64,000 nucleotides of DNA from Phenylobacterium hankyongense (GTDB taxonomy: Bacteria; Pseudomonadota; Alphaproteobacteria; Caulobacterales; Caulobacteraceae). Below, piece by piece: positions 1 to 9,041 of this stretch. Numbering within the stretch: position 1 is the stretch's first letter; each line of letters begins with the position of its first letter. The position numbers and the translations under genes are program-made. The notes beneath the pieces were generated by a model that had not been told where the DNA came from, searched no databases, and was given only the letters and a program-made list of their open reading frames with translations. The stretch is taken from contig NZ_QFYP01000001.1 in assembly GCF_003254505.1 (NCBI RefSeq), positions 2,836,001-2,900,000 of the forward strand. Reading direction: 5' to 3'.

Positions 1-942
1 CGACATGTTCAGCGACGGCAGGAAGAATTTGTCTCGCGACGGAGACAGCATGAGGTTCGTCGCGATGTACTGGTGGTTGTGCGGGTTCGACGCGGCTTCG
101 TTGATGAACGAGCGGTTGTTCGTTTTGACGTCTTGGTAATACAGCGACGGCGTGATGGTCACATTGTCGGTCGGCGCATAGGCGAGCGCCGCGCGCATCG
201 CGTAAGTGTCCGAATAGTCGGTGTTCTTCTGATTAACCCCGCCCGGGATTGAGCTGTAGTTGTCCACCACGCCGCCGTCCCGGCGGTAGTCGGCGCTGAT
301 GCGGAAGCCGAGCTTGTCCTGGATGATCGGTCCGCCGACCGCCGCCCCGGCTTCATACGACAGGCCGCCGCCGCTGGTGTCGGCGACTTCCCCGCGGGCG
401 TAGCCGCTGGAGCTCGTCAGGCTCGGCTGCGGCGTGATGAAGCGCACGGCGCCGCCCATGGCGCTGCCGCCGAACAAGGTGCCCTGCGGACCGCGAAGGA
501 CCTCGATCCGGTCCAGATCGAAGATCTTGGGCGTCGGCACGGTGGTCGTGCCGAACCCCTTGTTGAACAGCAGCGGCACGTCGTCGATGTAGATCGCCGT
601 GGTCGGGGGACCCCGCAGCGCATCGGCTGCGACCCCGCGGATGGTGATGTTGTTGGTCACGCCCGTCGACTGGAACGTCAGTCCCGGCGTGATCGCGGCC
701 AGGCCGTTGACGTCGCGCACGCCGCTCTTGTCGAGGGACTTCTCATCATAGGCGCTGATGCTGATCGGCACGTCCAGCAGGCGTTCCGCGCGCTTCGTGG
801 CGGTGACGACGATCTCCTCCACCTGAGTGACGGGCTTGTCTGCGGCCTCCTGGGCGGCCGCTGGCAAGCCGACCGACGTGATCAGCGCGAAAGCGGCGGC
901 CGAGCAGCAGAGCTTTCGCTTTTGCGTGAGTTGCACCCTCAT
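1..942 (-). CDS. TonB-dependent receptor, N-terminal part (truncated by window edge)
   Basis: Outer-membrane TonB-dependent receptor; only the first 314 codons are in the window. Read on the minus strand from ATG at 942, it begins with a basic n-region and a hydrophobic signal peptide ending around PAAAQ. A TonB-box/plug start of the EEIVVTATKR type follows. The plug domain contains the NNITIRGV stretch, YIDDVPL and the classic RGPQGTLFG motif, and the first barrel strands follow. An AGGGA sequence lies about seven bases before the ATG. The gene faces away from the deacylase cluster but carries the same GTYCC-N7-GGRAC palindrome in its upstream region, so it probably imports the substrate of that pathway. 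The family assignment is firm; the substrate (N-acyl-D-amino acids or peptides) is inference from neighbours. Confidence 0.93.
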   Translation of the reverse strand, partial: MRVQLTQKRKLCCSAAAFALITSVGLPAAAQEAADKPVTQVEEIVVTATKRAERLLDVPISISAYDEKSLDKSGVRDVNGLAAITPGLTFQSTGVTNNITIRGVAADALRGPPTTAIYIDDVPLLFNKGFGTTTVPTPKIFDLDRIEVLRGPQGTLFGGSAMGGAVRFITPQPSLTSSSGYARGEVADTSGGGLSYEAGAAVGGPIIQDKLGFRISADYRRDGGVVDNYSSIPGGVNQKNTDYSDTYAMRAALAYAPTDNVTITPSLYYQDVKTNNRSFINEAASNPHNHQYIATNLMLSPSRDKFFLPSLNMS

Positions 943-999
943 CGATGTTCCCTAATGTTTTGGTGAGCGGGACAGATATCCCACGTAGCGATAACCTAC

Positions 1000-1018
1000 C
1001 GTCCCGTAGACAGGGACG
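1000..1018. promoter_or_regulatory. Candidate IclR-type operator upstream of the TonB receptor
   Basis: A perfect inverted repeat CGTCCC-N7-GGGACG lies 58 bases before the receptor ATG. A weaker second copy (GTGCC-N7-GGGAC) follows at 1032-1048. The same architecture recurs at 4247-4265 and, with one base swapped in each arm, at 5391-5407. That the IclR protein encoded at 4288 binds here is inference. Confidence 0.55.
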
Positions 1019-1118
1019 CAATGTGCCAAATGTGCCGTTTGATGGGACGAATTGCGCGAGAACTGGGCAGGTCTGCCGCTCGGCTGTGCGGGAAGCGTGC
1101 GCCTTTGCGCTCCCGGGA

Positions 1119-2315
1119 TCAGAACCTGGTGTGGGCCAGCTCGACGATCCGCAGCGCGTCGTCGACGATCGGAACGACGCGCCATTTGTCGAAGGCGGTG
1201 CAGGGGTGGGAGACGCCGAAGATCACCACGTCGCCGACCTGCAGGTCGTGAGAGCATGACAGGAAGCCATGCTGATCGTTCAGCCGCACAAGCTCGACGC
1301 CGTCAGCGCTTCGACGGGGCCCGTCGCCCCCGGGGATGACCGCCAGGGCCGTCGGCAGCCCGGCGTCGTACGGGACGTCGCGCTTTCCGACATCGCAGAT
1401 GGCCAGGCCCGGCTCGGGGCAGGACAGGACGGTGCTGATGACCTCGATCGCCGGCCGAAACGCCGGATGCGGATCGCGGAACGGGGTCAGCGCGGCGTAG
1501 GCGCCATGGTCGTGGGTGACGTAGCAGCCGCTCCTCAGGACAACGCGTGTCGTCGCCCCCGGCAGGGGCCGCGTCAGCTCCTCGGCCACCAGGTCGAAAT
1601 ACACGCTGCCGCCGGCCGTCAGGATGACCTCGCCGTCCTGCCCGCAAAGGCCCAGGTCCACGAGCTCCGCAGCCAGGGACCAGATGCGGCGGAGGAAGCC
1701 GCGGACGTCCTCGTCGACGGCGGGATCCCGCGTCGAGCCCCCGAGGATGCCCTCGAAGCCGCCGACGCCGGCCAGCCGCAGATGCGGGGACGCGGCGATA
1801 CGACGCGCCACCTCCAGCCCCGCCTCCCGGGTCCTGACGCCGGCCCGGCCCTGCGACAGTCCGACCTCGAGCAGCACCGGCAGGACGCCCCCCGTAACGC
1901 CTCGCGCCAGGCGCTCGGCGCCTTCCAGGGAGTCGACGTAGCAGTAGACGGTCGGCCCGGCGTTGCTGAGCGTGGAGTTGAGCCAGGCGATCGCCGCCGG
2001 ATCGACCACCTCGTTGGCGATCAGGATGCGGGGACCGGCCTGGGCGCCGAGCGCGATGGCCTGCGAGACCGACGCCACCGTGACGCCCCAGGCGCCGGCC
2101 GCCAGCTGCCGTCGCACGATCTCGGGCGACATGGTCGTCTTGGCGTGCGGCGCCAGGTCGACGCCATGATCGCGGCAGTAGGCCGCCATCAGCTCGATGT
2201 TCCAGTCGAGGGCGGTTTCCCGCACCACCATCAGGGGCGTCGAAATCCGCGAGGACAGGGCGTACTCGCCCTGCAGGTCGCCCTGCGCGGTCGCCAGGCT
2301 CTTCGCTGCTTCCAT
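1119..2315 (-). CDS. D-serine dehydratase/D-threonine aldolase-like PLP enzyme
   Basis: Fold-type III PLP enzyme of the alanine-racemase-like family that includes eukaryotic-type D-serine dehydratase and D-threonine aldolase (398 aa). Lys59 in PHAKT is the expected Schiff-base lysine. The C-terminal HPCTAFDKW motif supplies His370 and Cys372, which coordinate zinc in D-serine dehydratases. It would eliminate or cleave a D-amino acid in the cytoplasm, for example to an oxo acid and ammonia. It lies 73 bases downstream of the N-acyl-D-amino-acid deacylase on the same strand with no evident promoter between, so the pair is probably an operon: the deacylase frees a D-amino acid and this enzyme breaks it down. 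Exact substrate and reaction (deaminase versus aldolase) cannot be read from sequence. Confidence 0.85.
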   Translation of the reverse strand: MEAAKSLATAQGDLQGEYALSSRISTPLMVVRETALDWNIELMAAYCRDHGVDLAPHAKTTMSPEIVRRQLAAGAWGVTVASVSQAIALGAQAGPRILIANEVVDPAAIAWLNSTLSNAGPTVYCYVDSLEGAERLARGVTGGVLPVLLEVGLSQGRAGVRTREAGLEVARRIAASPHLRLAGVGGFEGILGGSTRDPAVDEDVRGFLRRIWSLAAELVDLGLCGQDGEVILTAGGSVYFDLVAEELTRPLPGATTRVVLRSGCYVTHDHGAYAALTPFRDPHPAFRPAIEVISTVLSCPEPGLAICDVGKRDVPYDAGLPTALAVIPGGDGPRRSADGVELVRLNDQHGFLSCSHDLQVGDVVIFGVSHPCTAFDKWRVVPIVDDALRIVELAHTRF

Positions 2316-2388
2316 GGTCGTGCTCTGTGTTGGGATGCGAGTTCTGGTCCCGGCCGCGTCGACGAAACGGCCCGGACCGGTCGGGATT

Positions 2389-3987
2389 CTAGGCGGCGTA
2401 TCGAAGCAGGCGCCCCGATCGCGCGCCGGTCTCGGCGCCGGCTTCGAGCGCGACCGCGCCGTTGACGACCACCACCTCGACGCCCTCGGCCAGTTCGAAC
2501 GGATTGGTGAAGGTGGCGCGGTCGCTCACGCGGCTGGGATCGAGAATGGTGATGTCGGCGAAGCACCCCGGCGTCAGGCGGCCCCGATCGCGCAGCTTCA
2601 ACCGGTCGGCCGGGGCGGAGGTCATCTTCCGGATCGCCTCGGCGAGCGTCAGCGCGGCCTGGTCGCGCACGTAACGGCCGAGCACCCGCGGGAAGGAGCC
2701 GAAGCTGCGCGGGTGCACGCGGCTGCCGTCGTCCCTGGCCGGCAGGGCCAGCCCGTCCGAGCCGATGATGGCGAGGTCATCGCGCATGAAGCTGACGACG
2801 TCGGCCTCGTCCCGATAGTGGAGGACCACGTGCACTTCGTTGCCGAACTCCTCGACCAGCCGCAGCGCCAGCTCCTCGCCGGAAAGTGCGTGCCCGTCGG
2901 CCAGCTCGGCGATCGAGTGGCCGATCATCTCGTGGCATTGCGGCGGCGCGGCCGAGACGATGAACCGCTCCCACCGCCAGGGGCCCTCGACGGCCCACCA
3001 GCTCTGGCCCGCGTCGGCCAGGGCCTGGCGGCGGGTAGCCGGATCGCGAAGGCGCTCGCGCATGGCCTCCAGGCCGCCGGCCTGCACCCAGGACGGCAGG
3101 TACTGCGACAGCGACGAGGACGAGGCGTCATAGGGATAGACGTCGAACGCCACATCCACGCCGTCGGCGCGCAGCTTGTGGAACCGCTCGAGGACCTCGC
3201 CGCCCTTGCCCCAGTTGGACGGCTGATTGATCGCCAGGTGCGAGTACTGCAGGCGCACGCCGGAGGCCCGCGTGGTGGCCGCCGCCTCGTTGAAGGCCTC
3301 GAGCTCGGTCACGCCGCTGGCGCGGATATGCGTGGCGTACATGCGGTCGTAGGCGCTGGTCAGGTTCACCAGCTCCTGGACCTCTTCCTGGTCGGCGTAG
3401 CAGGAGGGCACGATCGACAGCCCGGTGGTGAAGCCGAACGCCCCCTGCTCGAAGGCCTCTGCGAGCAGCCGCGACATCCCCCCGCGGACATGGGCGGGGC
3501 AGGGGCCGGCCACGCCCCCCAGTCCCGCGGCGATCCGCAGGGCGCCGTGTCCCACCAGCGGCACGATGTTCAGCGCCGGCGCGGCCGCCTCGACCGCCCG
3601 GGCGTAGCCGTCGAGATCGGTCCAGTCGAAGCTGGTCTCGTGCAGCGAGACGACCTGCATCAGCTCCCGGTGCTGATCGCGATGCGCCTGGTTCAGGGGG
3701 AAGGCCGAGAGGCTGCAGTTGCCGATCACCTCCGTGGTGACGCCCTGGTGCAGCTTGCTCTGGCAACAGGGCTGGCAGACGGCCGACAGGTCCGAGTGCG
3801 TATGGATGTCGATGAACCCGGGGCTGATGAGCCGGTCGGTGGCGTCGATGGTCTTGGTCGCCGTGGCGTCTTCCGGAATGTCGCCGAGCGCGACGATGCG
3901 ATCGGCGACGACCCCGACGCCGCCGGCGCGCAGGTCTCCCGCGTCGTCGAAGTAGTGGCCGTTCCTGATGAGCAGATCGAAATGCAT
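2389..3987 (-). CDS. N-acyl-D-amino-acid deacylase (D-aminoacylase), amidohydrolase family
   Basis: Zinc amidohydrolase of 532 aa that hydrolyses N-acyl-D-amino acids, or a related D-configured amide, to a carboxylate and a D-amino acid. The N-terminal small beta domain leads into SPGFIDIHTHSD (metal ligands His62 and His64). VIGNCS provides Cys91, the bridging ligand of D-aminoacylases. His220 (ATHIR) and His250 (YSHL) fall exactly where Alcaligenes D-aminoacylase has its metal histidines, and GSDG supplies the catalytic Asp411. An unusual CQPCC cluster (71-75) sits just after the first metal motif. It is the first gene of the leftward pair with the PLP enzyme and is divergent from the IclR regulator. 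Family call is strong; preferred acyl group and side chain are unknown. Confidence 0.9.
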   Translation of the reverse strand: MHFDLLIRNGHYFDDAGDLRAGGVGVVADRIVALGDIPEDATATKTIDATDRLISPGFIDIHTHSDLSAVCQPCCQSKLHQGVTTEVIGNCSLSAFPLNQAHRDQHRELMQVVSLHETSFDWTDLDGYARAVEAAAPALNIVPLVGHGALRIAAGLGGVAGPCPAHVRGGMSRLLAEAFEQGAFGFTTGLSIVPSCYADQEEVQELVNLTSAYDRMYATHIRASGVTELEAFNEAAATTRASGVRLQYSHLAINQPSNWGKGGEVLERFHKLRADGVDVAFDVYPYDASSSSLSQYLPSWVQAGGLEAMRERLRDPATRRQALADAGQSWWAVEGPWRWERFIVSAAPPQCHEMIGHSIAELADGHALSGEELALRLVEEFGNEVHVVLHYRDEADVVSFMRDDLAIIGSDGLALPARDDGSRVHPRSFGSFPRVLGRYVRDQAALTLAEAIRKMTSAPADRLKLRDRGRLTPGCFADITILDPSRVSDRATFTNPFELAEGVEVVVVNGAVALEAGAETGARSGRLLRYAA

Positions 3988-4120
3988 GACGCTCTTTCCC
4001 GCTGGCGGACTGCGAGTTCGCGACGATCGGGGAGACGCACCCCGCGAGACCTGACGGGGACAGCTCGGCGCCGCAGGCCTACACTGGCATGGAACTTTCG
4101 GACCGTACAGTGGGACGAAG

Positions 4121-4137
4121 GTTCCTGCTCGCGGAAT
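4121..4137. promoter_or_regulatory. Candidate operator in front of the deacylase
   Basis: GTTCC-N7-GGAAT, one mismatch from GTYCC-N7-GGRAC, lies about 134 bases before the deacylase start in the 300-base divergent region. A further GGGAC half-site lies immediately next to it (4112-4116). Weaker than the other three copies, so presented as a candidate only. Confidence 0.35.
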
Positions 4138-4246
4138 GAGCGGGGCGGGCTATGAGATTGGGCGGTGCAGCCAGGGGCCGGGCATCGGCCCATCTACTTG
4201 CACGCGTGGATTGAACATGCGGTGCTCATGGGCCAAATAGACCGTA

Positions 4247-4265
4247 CGTCCCGATTGACGGGACG
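4247..4265. promoter_or_regulatory. Candidate IclR autoregulatory operator
   Basis: Perfect CGTCCC-N7-GGGACG palindrome ending 22 bases before the iclR-family ATG, a position that would overlap its promoter or ribosome-loading region and suits autorepression. Same spacing and arms as the copy before the TonB receptor at 1000-1018. The remaining divergent intergenic region (3988-4246) holds the presumed promoters of both directions; no clear -10/-35 pair was chosen. Confidence 0.55.
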
Positions 4266-4287
4266 CGCGCCTGCCCATGGATAGCTG

Positions 4288-5196
4288 ATGAACACCAAGA
4301 TCACAGCCGACGCCGCCAAGCGGGGTGACGAGCTCAAGGCGCGCGCCGTGCGGGCCTTGCCGAACGCCGCCGCGGCGGACACCTCCCGCAGCCCGCGCGG
4401 CCGGACGGAAAGCGATCCGGAGCGGTCCGGCGGCCGCTCCGTCGCCCGCACCTGCGCGATCCTGCGGCTGGTCGGGCAGGGCGAAGACGAAGGCGTCTCG
4501 CTGCTGGACGTGGCGGCGGCCACGGAGCTGCCGAAGAGCTCAGCCCACCGCTATCTCCAGGTCCTCGAAGCGGAAGGCTTCGTGGAGCGTGACGCGCGCT
4601 CCTCCCGCTACCGCCTGGGCATCGGCCTGATGGCGCTGCAGACCGGCTTCGTCGACCGGCTGATCCAGCGGACCCGCCCGTTCCTGGCCAAGGTTCGCGA
4701 CCGGTACGACGAGACGGTCAATCTGGGCATGCTGGTCGGGCATCAGATCGTCTATCTGGACATCCTGGAGAGCGCCCGGACCATGCGCCTGGCGGCGCGC
4801 CGGGGCGACACGGAGTCGATCCACGCCACCGCCCTTGGGAAGGCCATCGCCGCCCATCGCTCGGATCAGGAGGTGCTGGCCCTGCTGCGGCGCGGCGGCA
4901 TGCCGAGGCTGACCGGCCGCACGATCACCGAGCCGGAGGAGTTCCTGCGCGAGCTGGAACGGGTGCGAGCCAGCGGCTACGCCGTGGACGACCGCGAGAA
5001 CGAACCCGAGGGGCGCTGCGTGGCCGTGTTCGTGCCGGGCCTGAGCACGCCCACCGCCATCAGCCTGAGCGGGGTGGCGAGCCGCTTCCCCATGGAGAAG
5101 GCCCAGGAGGTCGCCGACAGCCTGCGCGTGGCCGCGATGGAAATCAGCGGCGAGAACATCGCGCCCATAAAGCCGCTGGCGCCCACCGAAGCCTGA
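4288..5196 (+). CDS. IclR-family transcriptional regulator
   Basis: DNA-binding regulator of 302 aa. An unusually long, charged, low-complexity N-terminal extension (about 48 residues) precedes the winged helix-turn-helix, with the recognition segment in ELPKSSAHRYLQVLE around residues 75-90. The IclR effector-binding domain follows, with LESARTMRLAARRG, IHATALGKAI, and GYAVDDRENEPEGRCVAVFV, all typical of the family. It is divergent from the deacylase-PLP enzyme pair and upstream of the aminotransferase on the same strand. Matching palindromes lie before the TonB receptor, itself and the aminotransferase, so it probably controls all of them in response to a pathway intermediate. A downstream ATG could shorten the N-terminus; the first ATG was kept because the frame has normal codon use throughout. 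Confidence 0.92.
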   Translation: MNTKITADAAKRGDELKARAVRALPNAAAADTSRSPRGRTESDPERSGGRSVARTCAILRLVGQGEDEGVSLLDVAAATELPKSSAHRYLQVLEAEGFVERDARSSRYRLGIGLMALQTGFVDRLIQRTRPFLAKVRDRYDETVNLGMLVGHQIVYLDILESARTMRLAARRGDTESIHATALGKAIAAHRSDQEVLALLRRGGMPRLTGRTITEPEEFLRELERVRASGYAVDDRENEPEGRCVAVFVPGLSTPTAISLSGVASRFPMEKAQEVADSLRVAAMEISGENIAPIKPLAPTEA

Positions 5197-5197
5197 G

Positions 5198-5218
5198 CCG
5201 GCCGGCCTCCACGGCCGG
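5198..5218 (+). terminator. Hairpin after the iclR-family gene
   Basis: Seven-base perfect inverted repeat CCGGCCG / CGGCCGG with a 7-base loop directly after the TGA. No T-run follows, so intrinsic termination is only possible. Confidence 0.35.
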
Positions 5219-5390
5219 TCCCGGGCGCGACGCCCAGAGCGATCGTTTCTGACAGCGCGCGGACGCGCGCGGCTGACGCCGTGCGCGCGCCTCGGCGCGT
5301 CCGCGGTTCCGCGGGAGCTCCAGGATTTCTGGATTCCATTCCATTTTGGAGTGGACTTTGCAGCATGCCGCCTGCATTTTTGGGACAACG

Positions 5391-5407
5391 GTTCCGCTAG
5401 TCGGAAC
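5391..5407. promoter_or_regulatory. Candidate operator upstream of the class III aminotransferase
   Basis: GTTCC-N7-GGAAC perfect palindrome, the same spacing as the GTCCC-N7-GGGAC copies elsewhere in this cluster. It lies inside the longest possible reading frame of the aminotransferase (ATG at 5346), which argues that the real start is downstream of it. Confidence 0.5.
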
Positions 5408-5492
5408 ATCGTGGTCATCCCCGTCCTTGCCGAGTGCGCCTTCAGCAGGCCGGTCCGGCGGCCGTGATCGCAGTGACGAGAGGAGCTCGACC

Positions 5493-6821
<1,329 letters not shown>

Positions 6822-6824
6822 GCC

Positions 6825-6846
6825 CCGTCCGCTCCGGAGCGGACGG
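6825..6846. terminator. Perfect palindrome between convergent genes
   Basis: A 22-base perfect palindrome (11-base arms CCGTCCGCTCC / GGAGCGGACGG, no loop) sits four bases after the aminotransferase stop and 33 bases beyond the convergent acyltransferase stop. Position suggests a two-way terminator; there is no T-run. Confidence 0.45.
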
Positions 6847-6878
6847 CCAAGACCGCGGCCGGGATCGGCGCTCGGGCT

Positions 6879-7928
6879 CTACGTCGCGGGCCGACGAATG
6901 GCCGCGCGCCTGCAGGGCGTCCACGTCGCCAGCCATGCCCTGACCGGCACGTCGTAGAACCTGTTCAGAAGGTAGGCCGCGATCAGCGGGACGATGAAAC
7001 CTGCCGCGACCAGGACCGCAGGATTTCGGATGTGGACCATCTCCGCGCCGCGCTGGATGACCCGCAGCAGGGGATGGTGGATGACGTAGATCGGGTAGCT
7101 CATCAGTCCCAGCCAACGGGCGACGCCATCCGCGCGGCTGGGGGCGGCGCCCGCGCCCACATAGACGATGACGGGAACCGCCAGGATCACCACCGCGGCC
7201 TGGCCCATCGCGCCGAGGTTGGGCGCCAGGAGTAGGGCCGCCAGGACCACCGGCAGGGCGAGCGCCAGGTGATTGCGCCACACCGGCAGGCGGCGGAGCA
7301 GCACGCCCATCGCGAACGGGAACAGCACCCGCGCAAATCCGTCGGCCAGATGGGGCCAGGCCCATCCGACGTCCAAGCCTCCGTTGCGCGCCGCCGTCCA
7401 GATGGTCAGGGCCACCGCGCCGATGACGACGGCGGCGAGCCGCGGGGTGGTCAGGCGCAGGACCAGCAGGCCGAAGGCGACATTGATCGCCACCTCGAAG
7501 GACAGGGACCAGAGCGGCGGGTCGGTGGGAAAGGTGAAGTTGTTGGTCACCGAGAGCGCTGAAGTCGGCAACAGGGCCATGTTGAGCGCCGTGGCTCCAA
7601 GCACGCCCAGCGCCGGAGCGTCGTGGTAGATCACGACGCGAGCCAGGACGACCAGCCCGCCGAGCACCGCGCCCAGCGCCGCCAGGGGCATCAGGCGGAT
7701 CGCCCGCTCGCGCATGAAGCCGCCGAACGACAGAACCGTCTTCAGCCTGTCCTCGTAGGCGTGCGCGATCACGAAGCCTGACAGGCAGAAGAAGAAGTCG
7801 ACCCCCAGGTGCGCCGACACCGGCCGAGGCTCGACATGCAGCACCTCGGTGATGTGCAGCCACAGGACGGCGAGGGCCGCGACGCCTCGAAGTCCGTCCA
7901 GCGTCTCGTAGCGCTTCGTCACGTGCAT
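6879..7928 (-). CDS. Acyltransferase 3 (OafA/YrhL-like) membrane protein
   Basis: Integral inner-membrane O-acyltransferase of 349 aa that would add acetyl or another acyl group to a surface polysaccharide or its lipid-linked repeat. The start YETLDGLRGVAALAVLWLHI, followed by GVDFFFCLSGFVIAHAYEDR, is the hallmark of this family: the RG and the FF.SGFV motifs define its active core. About ten hydrophobic segments follow. GGGGAC sits just before the ATG. It opens the polysaccharide region and shares its fold and motif order with the second acyltransferase at 9042-10115, with no close sequence identity by eye. The acceptor sugar cannot be predicted. Confidence 0.9.
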   Translation of the reverse strand: MHVTKRYETLDGLRGVAALAVLWLHITEVLHVEPRPVSAHLGVDFFFCLSGFVIAHAYEDRLKTVLSFGGFMRERAIRLMPLAALGAVLGGLVVLARVVIYHDAPALGVLGATALNMALLPTSALSVTNNFTFPTDPPLWSLSFEVAINVAFGLLVLRLTTPRLAAVVIGAVALTIWTAARNGGLDVGWAWPHLADGFARVLFPFAMGVLLRRLPVWRNHLALALPVVLAALLLAPNLGAMGQAAVVILAVPVIVYVGAGAAPSRADGVARWLGLMSYPIYVIHHPLLRVIQRGAEMVHIRNPAVLVAAGFIVPLIAAYLLNRFYDVPVRAWLATWTPCRRAAIRRPAT

Positions 7929-8059
7929 GGTCGTCCCCAGCCCGTGTGCGGCCGCCTACCGGATAGCCTGGAAGGTTAAAGGTTCAGCAAAGGTCGGCTG
8001 GGTGTTCCTGGTATTCGGTGATCGTCGGGCAGGAACTCACGACTCCGTTGGCGCAGGCC

Positions 8060-8971
8060 CTATTGGCGACTGAAGAAGATGTCGGTCTGGACATTGGGCA
8101 GGTTGTCGAGGATCTGCGGTTCCTCGCGGACGCGCCAGTTCAGATACCAGTCCCAGTCATAGCGGTTCCTCACCGCGCGCGCCGTGAAGCCGGCCGCACG
8201 GAAGCGGTCGAAGATGGCGTGCCAGGTCTCCGGAGCCTCGTCCGCGCTCGCCTCCACCAGCACGCTCAGCCGCCGCGGGTAGAGGTCCAGGGTGTCGAGC
8301 AGCCGGTTGAGAACCGGTCCCTCCGCGCCCTCGATATCGATCTTGATCAGCGAGACCGCTGCGCGCTCCTGGCCCGTCAGGATCTGATCGAGCGGCAGGG
8401 CAGGCACGCGGGCCTGCTCCCGGAACCCGCGGGTCGCGACGGTGGTGGACTTCCCGATGTTGGTCGTGGGACCGGCGTAGAGAACCAGCTCACCGGGCGC
8501 ATCCGACACCGCCACGGCGGCGACGCGCACGTTCTTGAGGTCGTTCATCGCGACGTGACGTTGCAGCCGCTCCGCGATCGGAGGCGAGGCCTCGATGGCC
8601 ACCACGCCGCCCGTCTCGCCGACCAGCTTGGCGGAGAGCAGGGTGAAGAAGCCGATGTTCGCGCCCACGTCGACGACCACGTCGCCAGGGCGGATCACGT
8701 CGTGGAACACCGCTGCGACGTCCGGCTCCCACACTCCGAAATGGGCGATGCGGCCCTGGATCAGGTCGCGGGTGTCGCACTCCATCCGCGCGCCGAAATA
8801 GGTCACCGACGTCCGTCGCGGCCACAGAGCGCCCGTGGCCTTGTTGTAGGCGCGCAGGAAGAGGATCAGCACCGGGAACGCGGCGCAGAGGCGCGCGAGC
8901 ACCCCAGGGGCAAGGCTCACCGCGCCGTTCGGGGCCTTCGCCAGGCCAACATTCTCGACGCGCGCGCCCAT
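8060..8971 (-). CDS. FkbM-family methyltransferase
   Basis: SAM-dependent O-methyltransferase of the FkbM type, commonly found in O-antigen and exopolysaccharide loci where it methylates a sugar hydroxyl. VVDVGANIGFFTLLSAKL is motif I, VVAIEASP the acidic ribose-binding motif, and LIKIDIEGAEGPVL the FkbM hallmark. The ATG at 8971 is preferred (303 aa) because GGGGGAT lies just before it. A longer frame opens at 9025, but its first 18 codons coincide with a promoter-like element that is duplicated in front of the next gene upstream, so they are probably untranslated leader. Confidence 0.9.
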   Translation of the reverse strand: MGARVENVGLAKAPNGAVSLAPGVLARLCAAFPVLILFLRAYNKATGALWPRRTSVTYFGARMECDTRDLIQGRIAHFGVWEPDVAAVFHDVIRPGDVVVDVGANIGFFTLLSAKLVGETGGVVAIEASPPIAERLQRHVAMNDLKNVRVAAVAVSDAPGELVLYAGPTTNIGKSTTVATRGFREQARVPALPLDQILTGQERAAVSLIKIDIEGAEGPVLNRLLDTLDLYPRRLSVLVEASADEAPETWHAIFDRFRAAGFTARAVRNRYDWDWYLNWRVREEPQILDNLPNVQTDIFFSRQ

Positions 8972-8994
8972 CGATCCCCCGAGGCGGTGAAGGA

Positions 8995-9027
8995 CGATAG
9001 TGGTCGAGAACACGGTGAAGCTCAACC
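8995..9027 (-). promoter_or_regulatory. Duplicated promoter-like module, copy A
   Basis: Read leftward this 33-base element contains TTGAGC, 17 bases, then CACTAT, an ideal -35/-10 spacing, ending 24 bases before the FkbM ATG. A copy with three or four mismatches, including an almost invariant spacer, lies at 10136-10168 before the acyltransferase. Conservation of the spacer suggests either recent duplication or a bound operator. Confidence 0.5.
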
Positions 9028-9041
9028 GCGGCCGGCGTTCG

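Noticed and set aside
1269-2465. Plus-strand open frame of 398 codons opposite the PLP enzyme
   Set aside because: Exact antisense shadow of the D-serine-dehydratase-like gene; arginine- and glycine-rich with no motif.
2197-4155. Plus-strand open frame of 652 codons opposite the deacylase
   Set aside because: Antisense shadow of the metal-dependent deacylase, with no family sequence and unusual composition.
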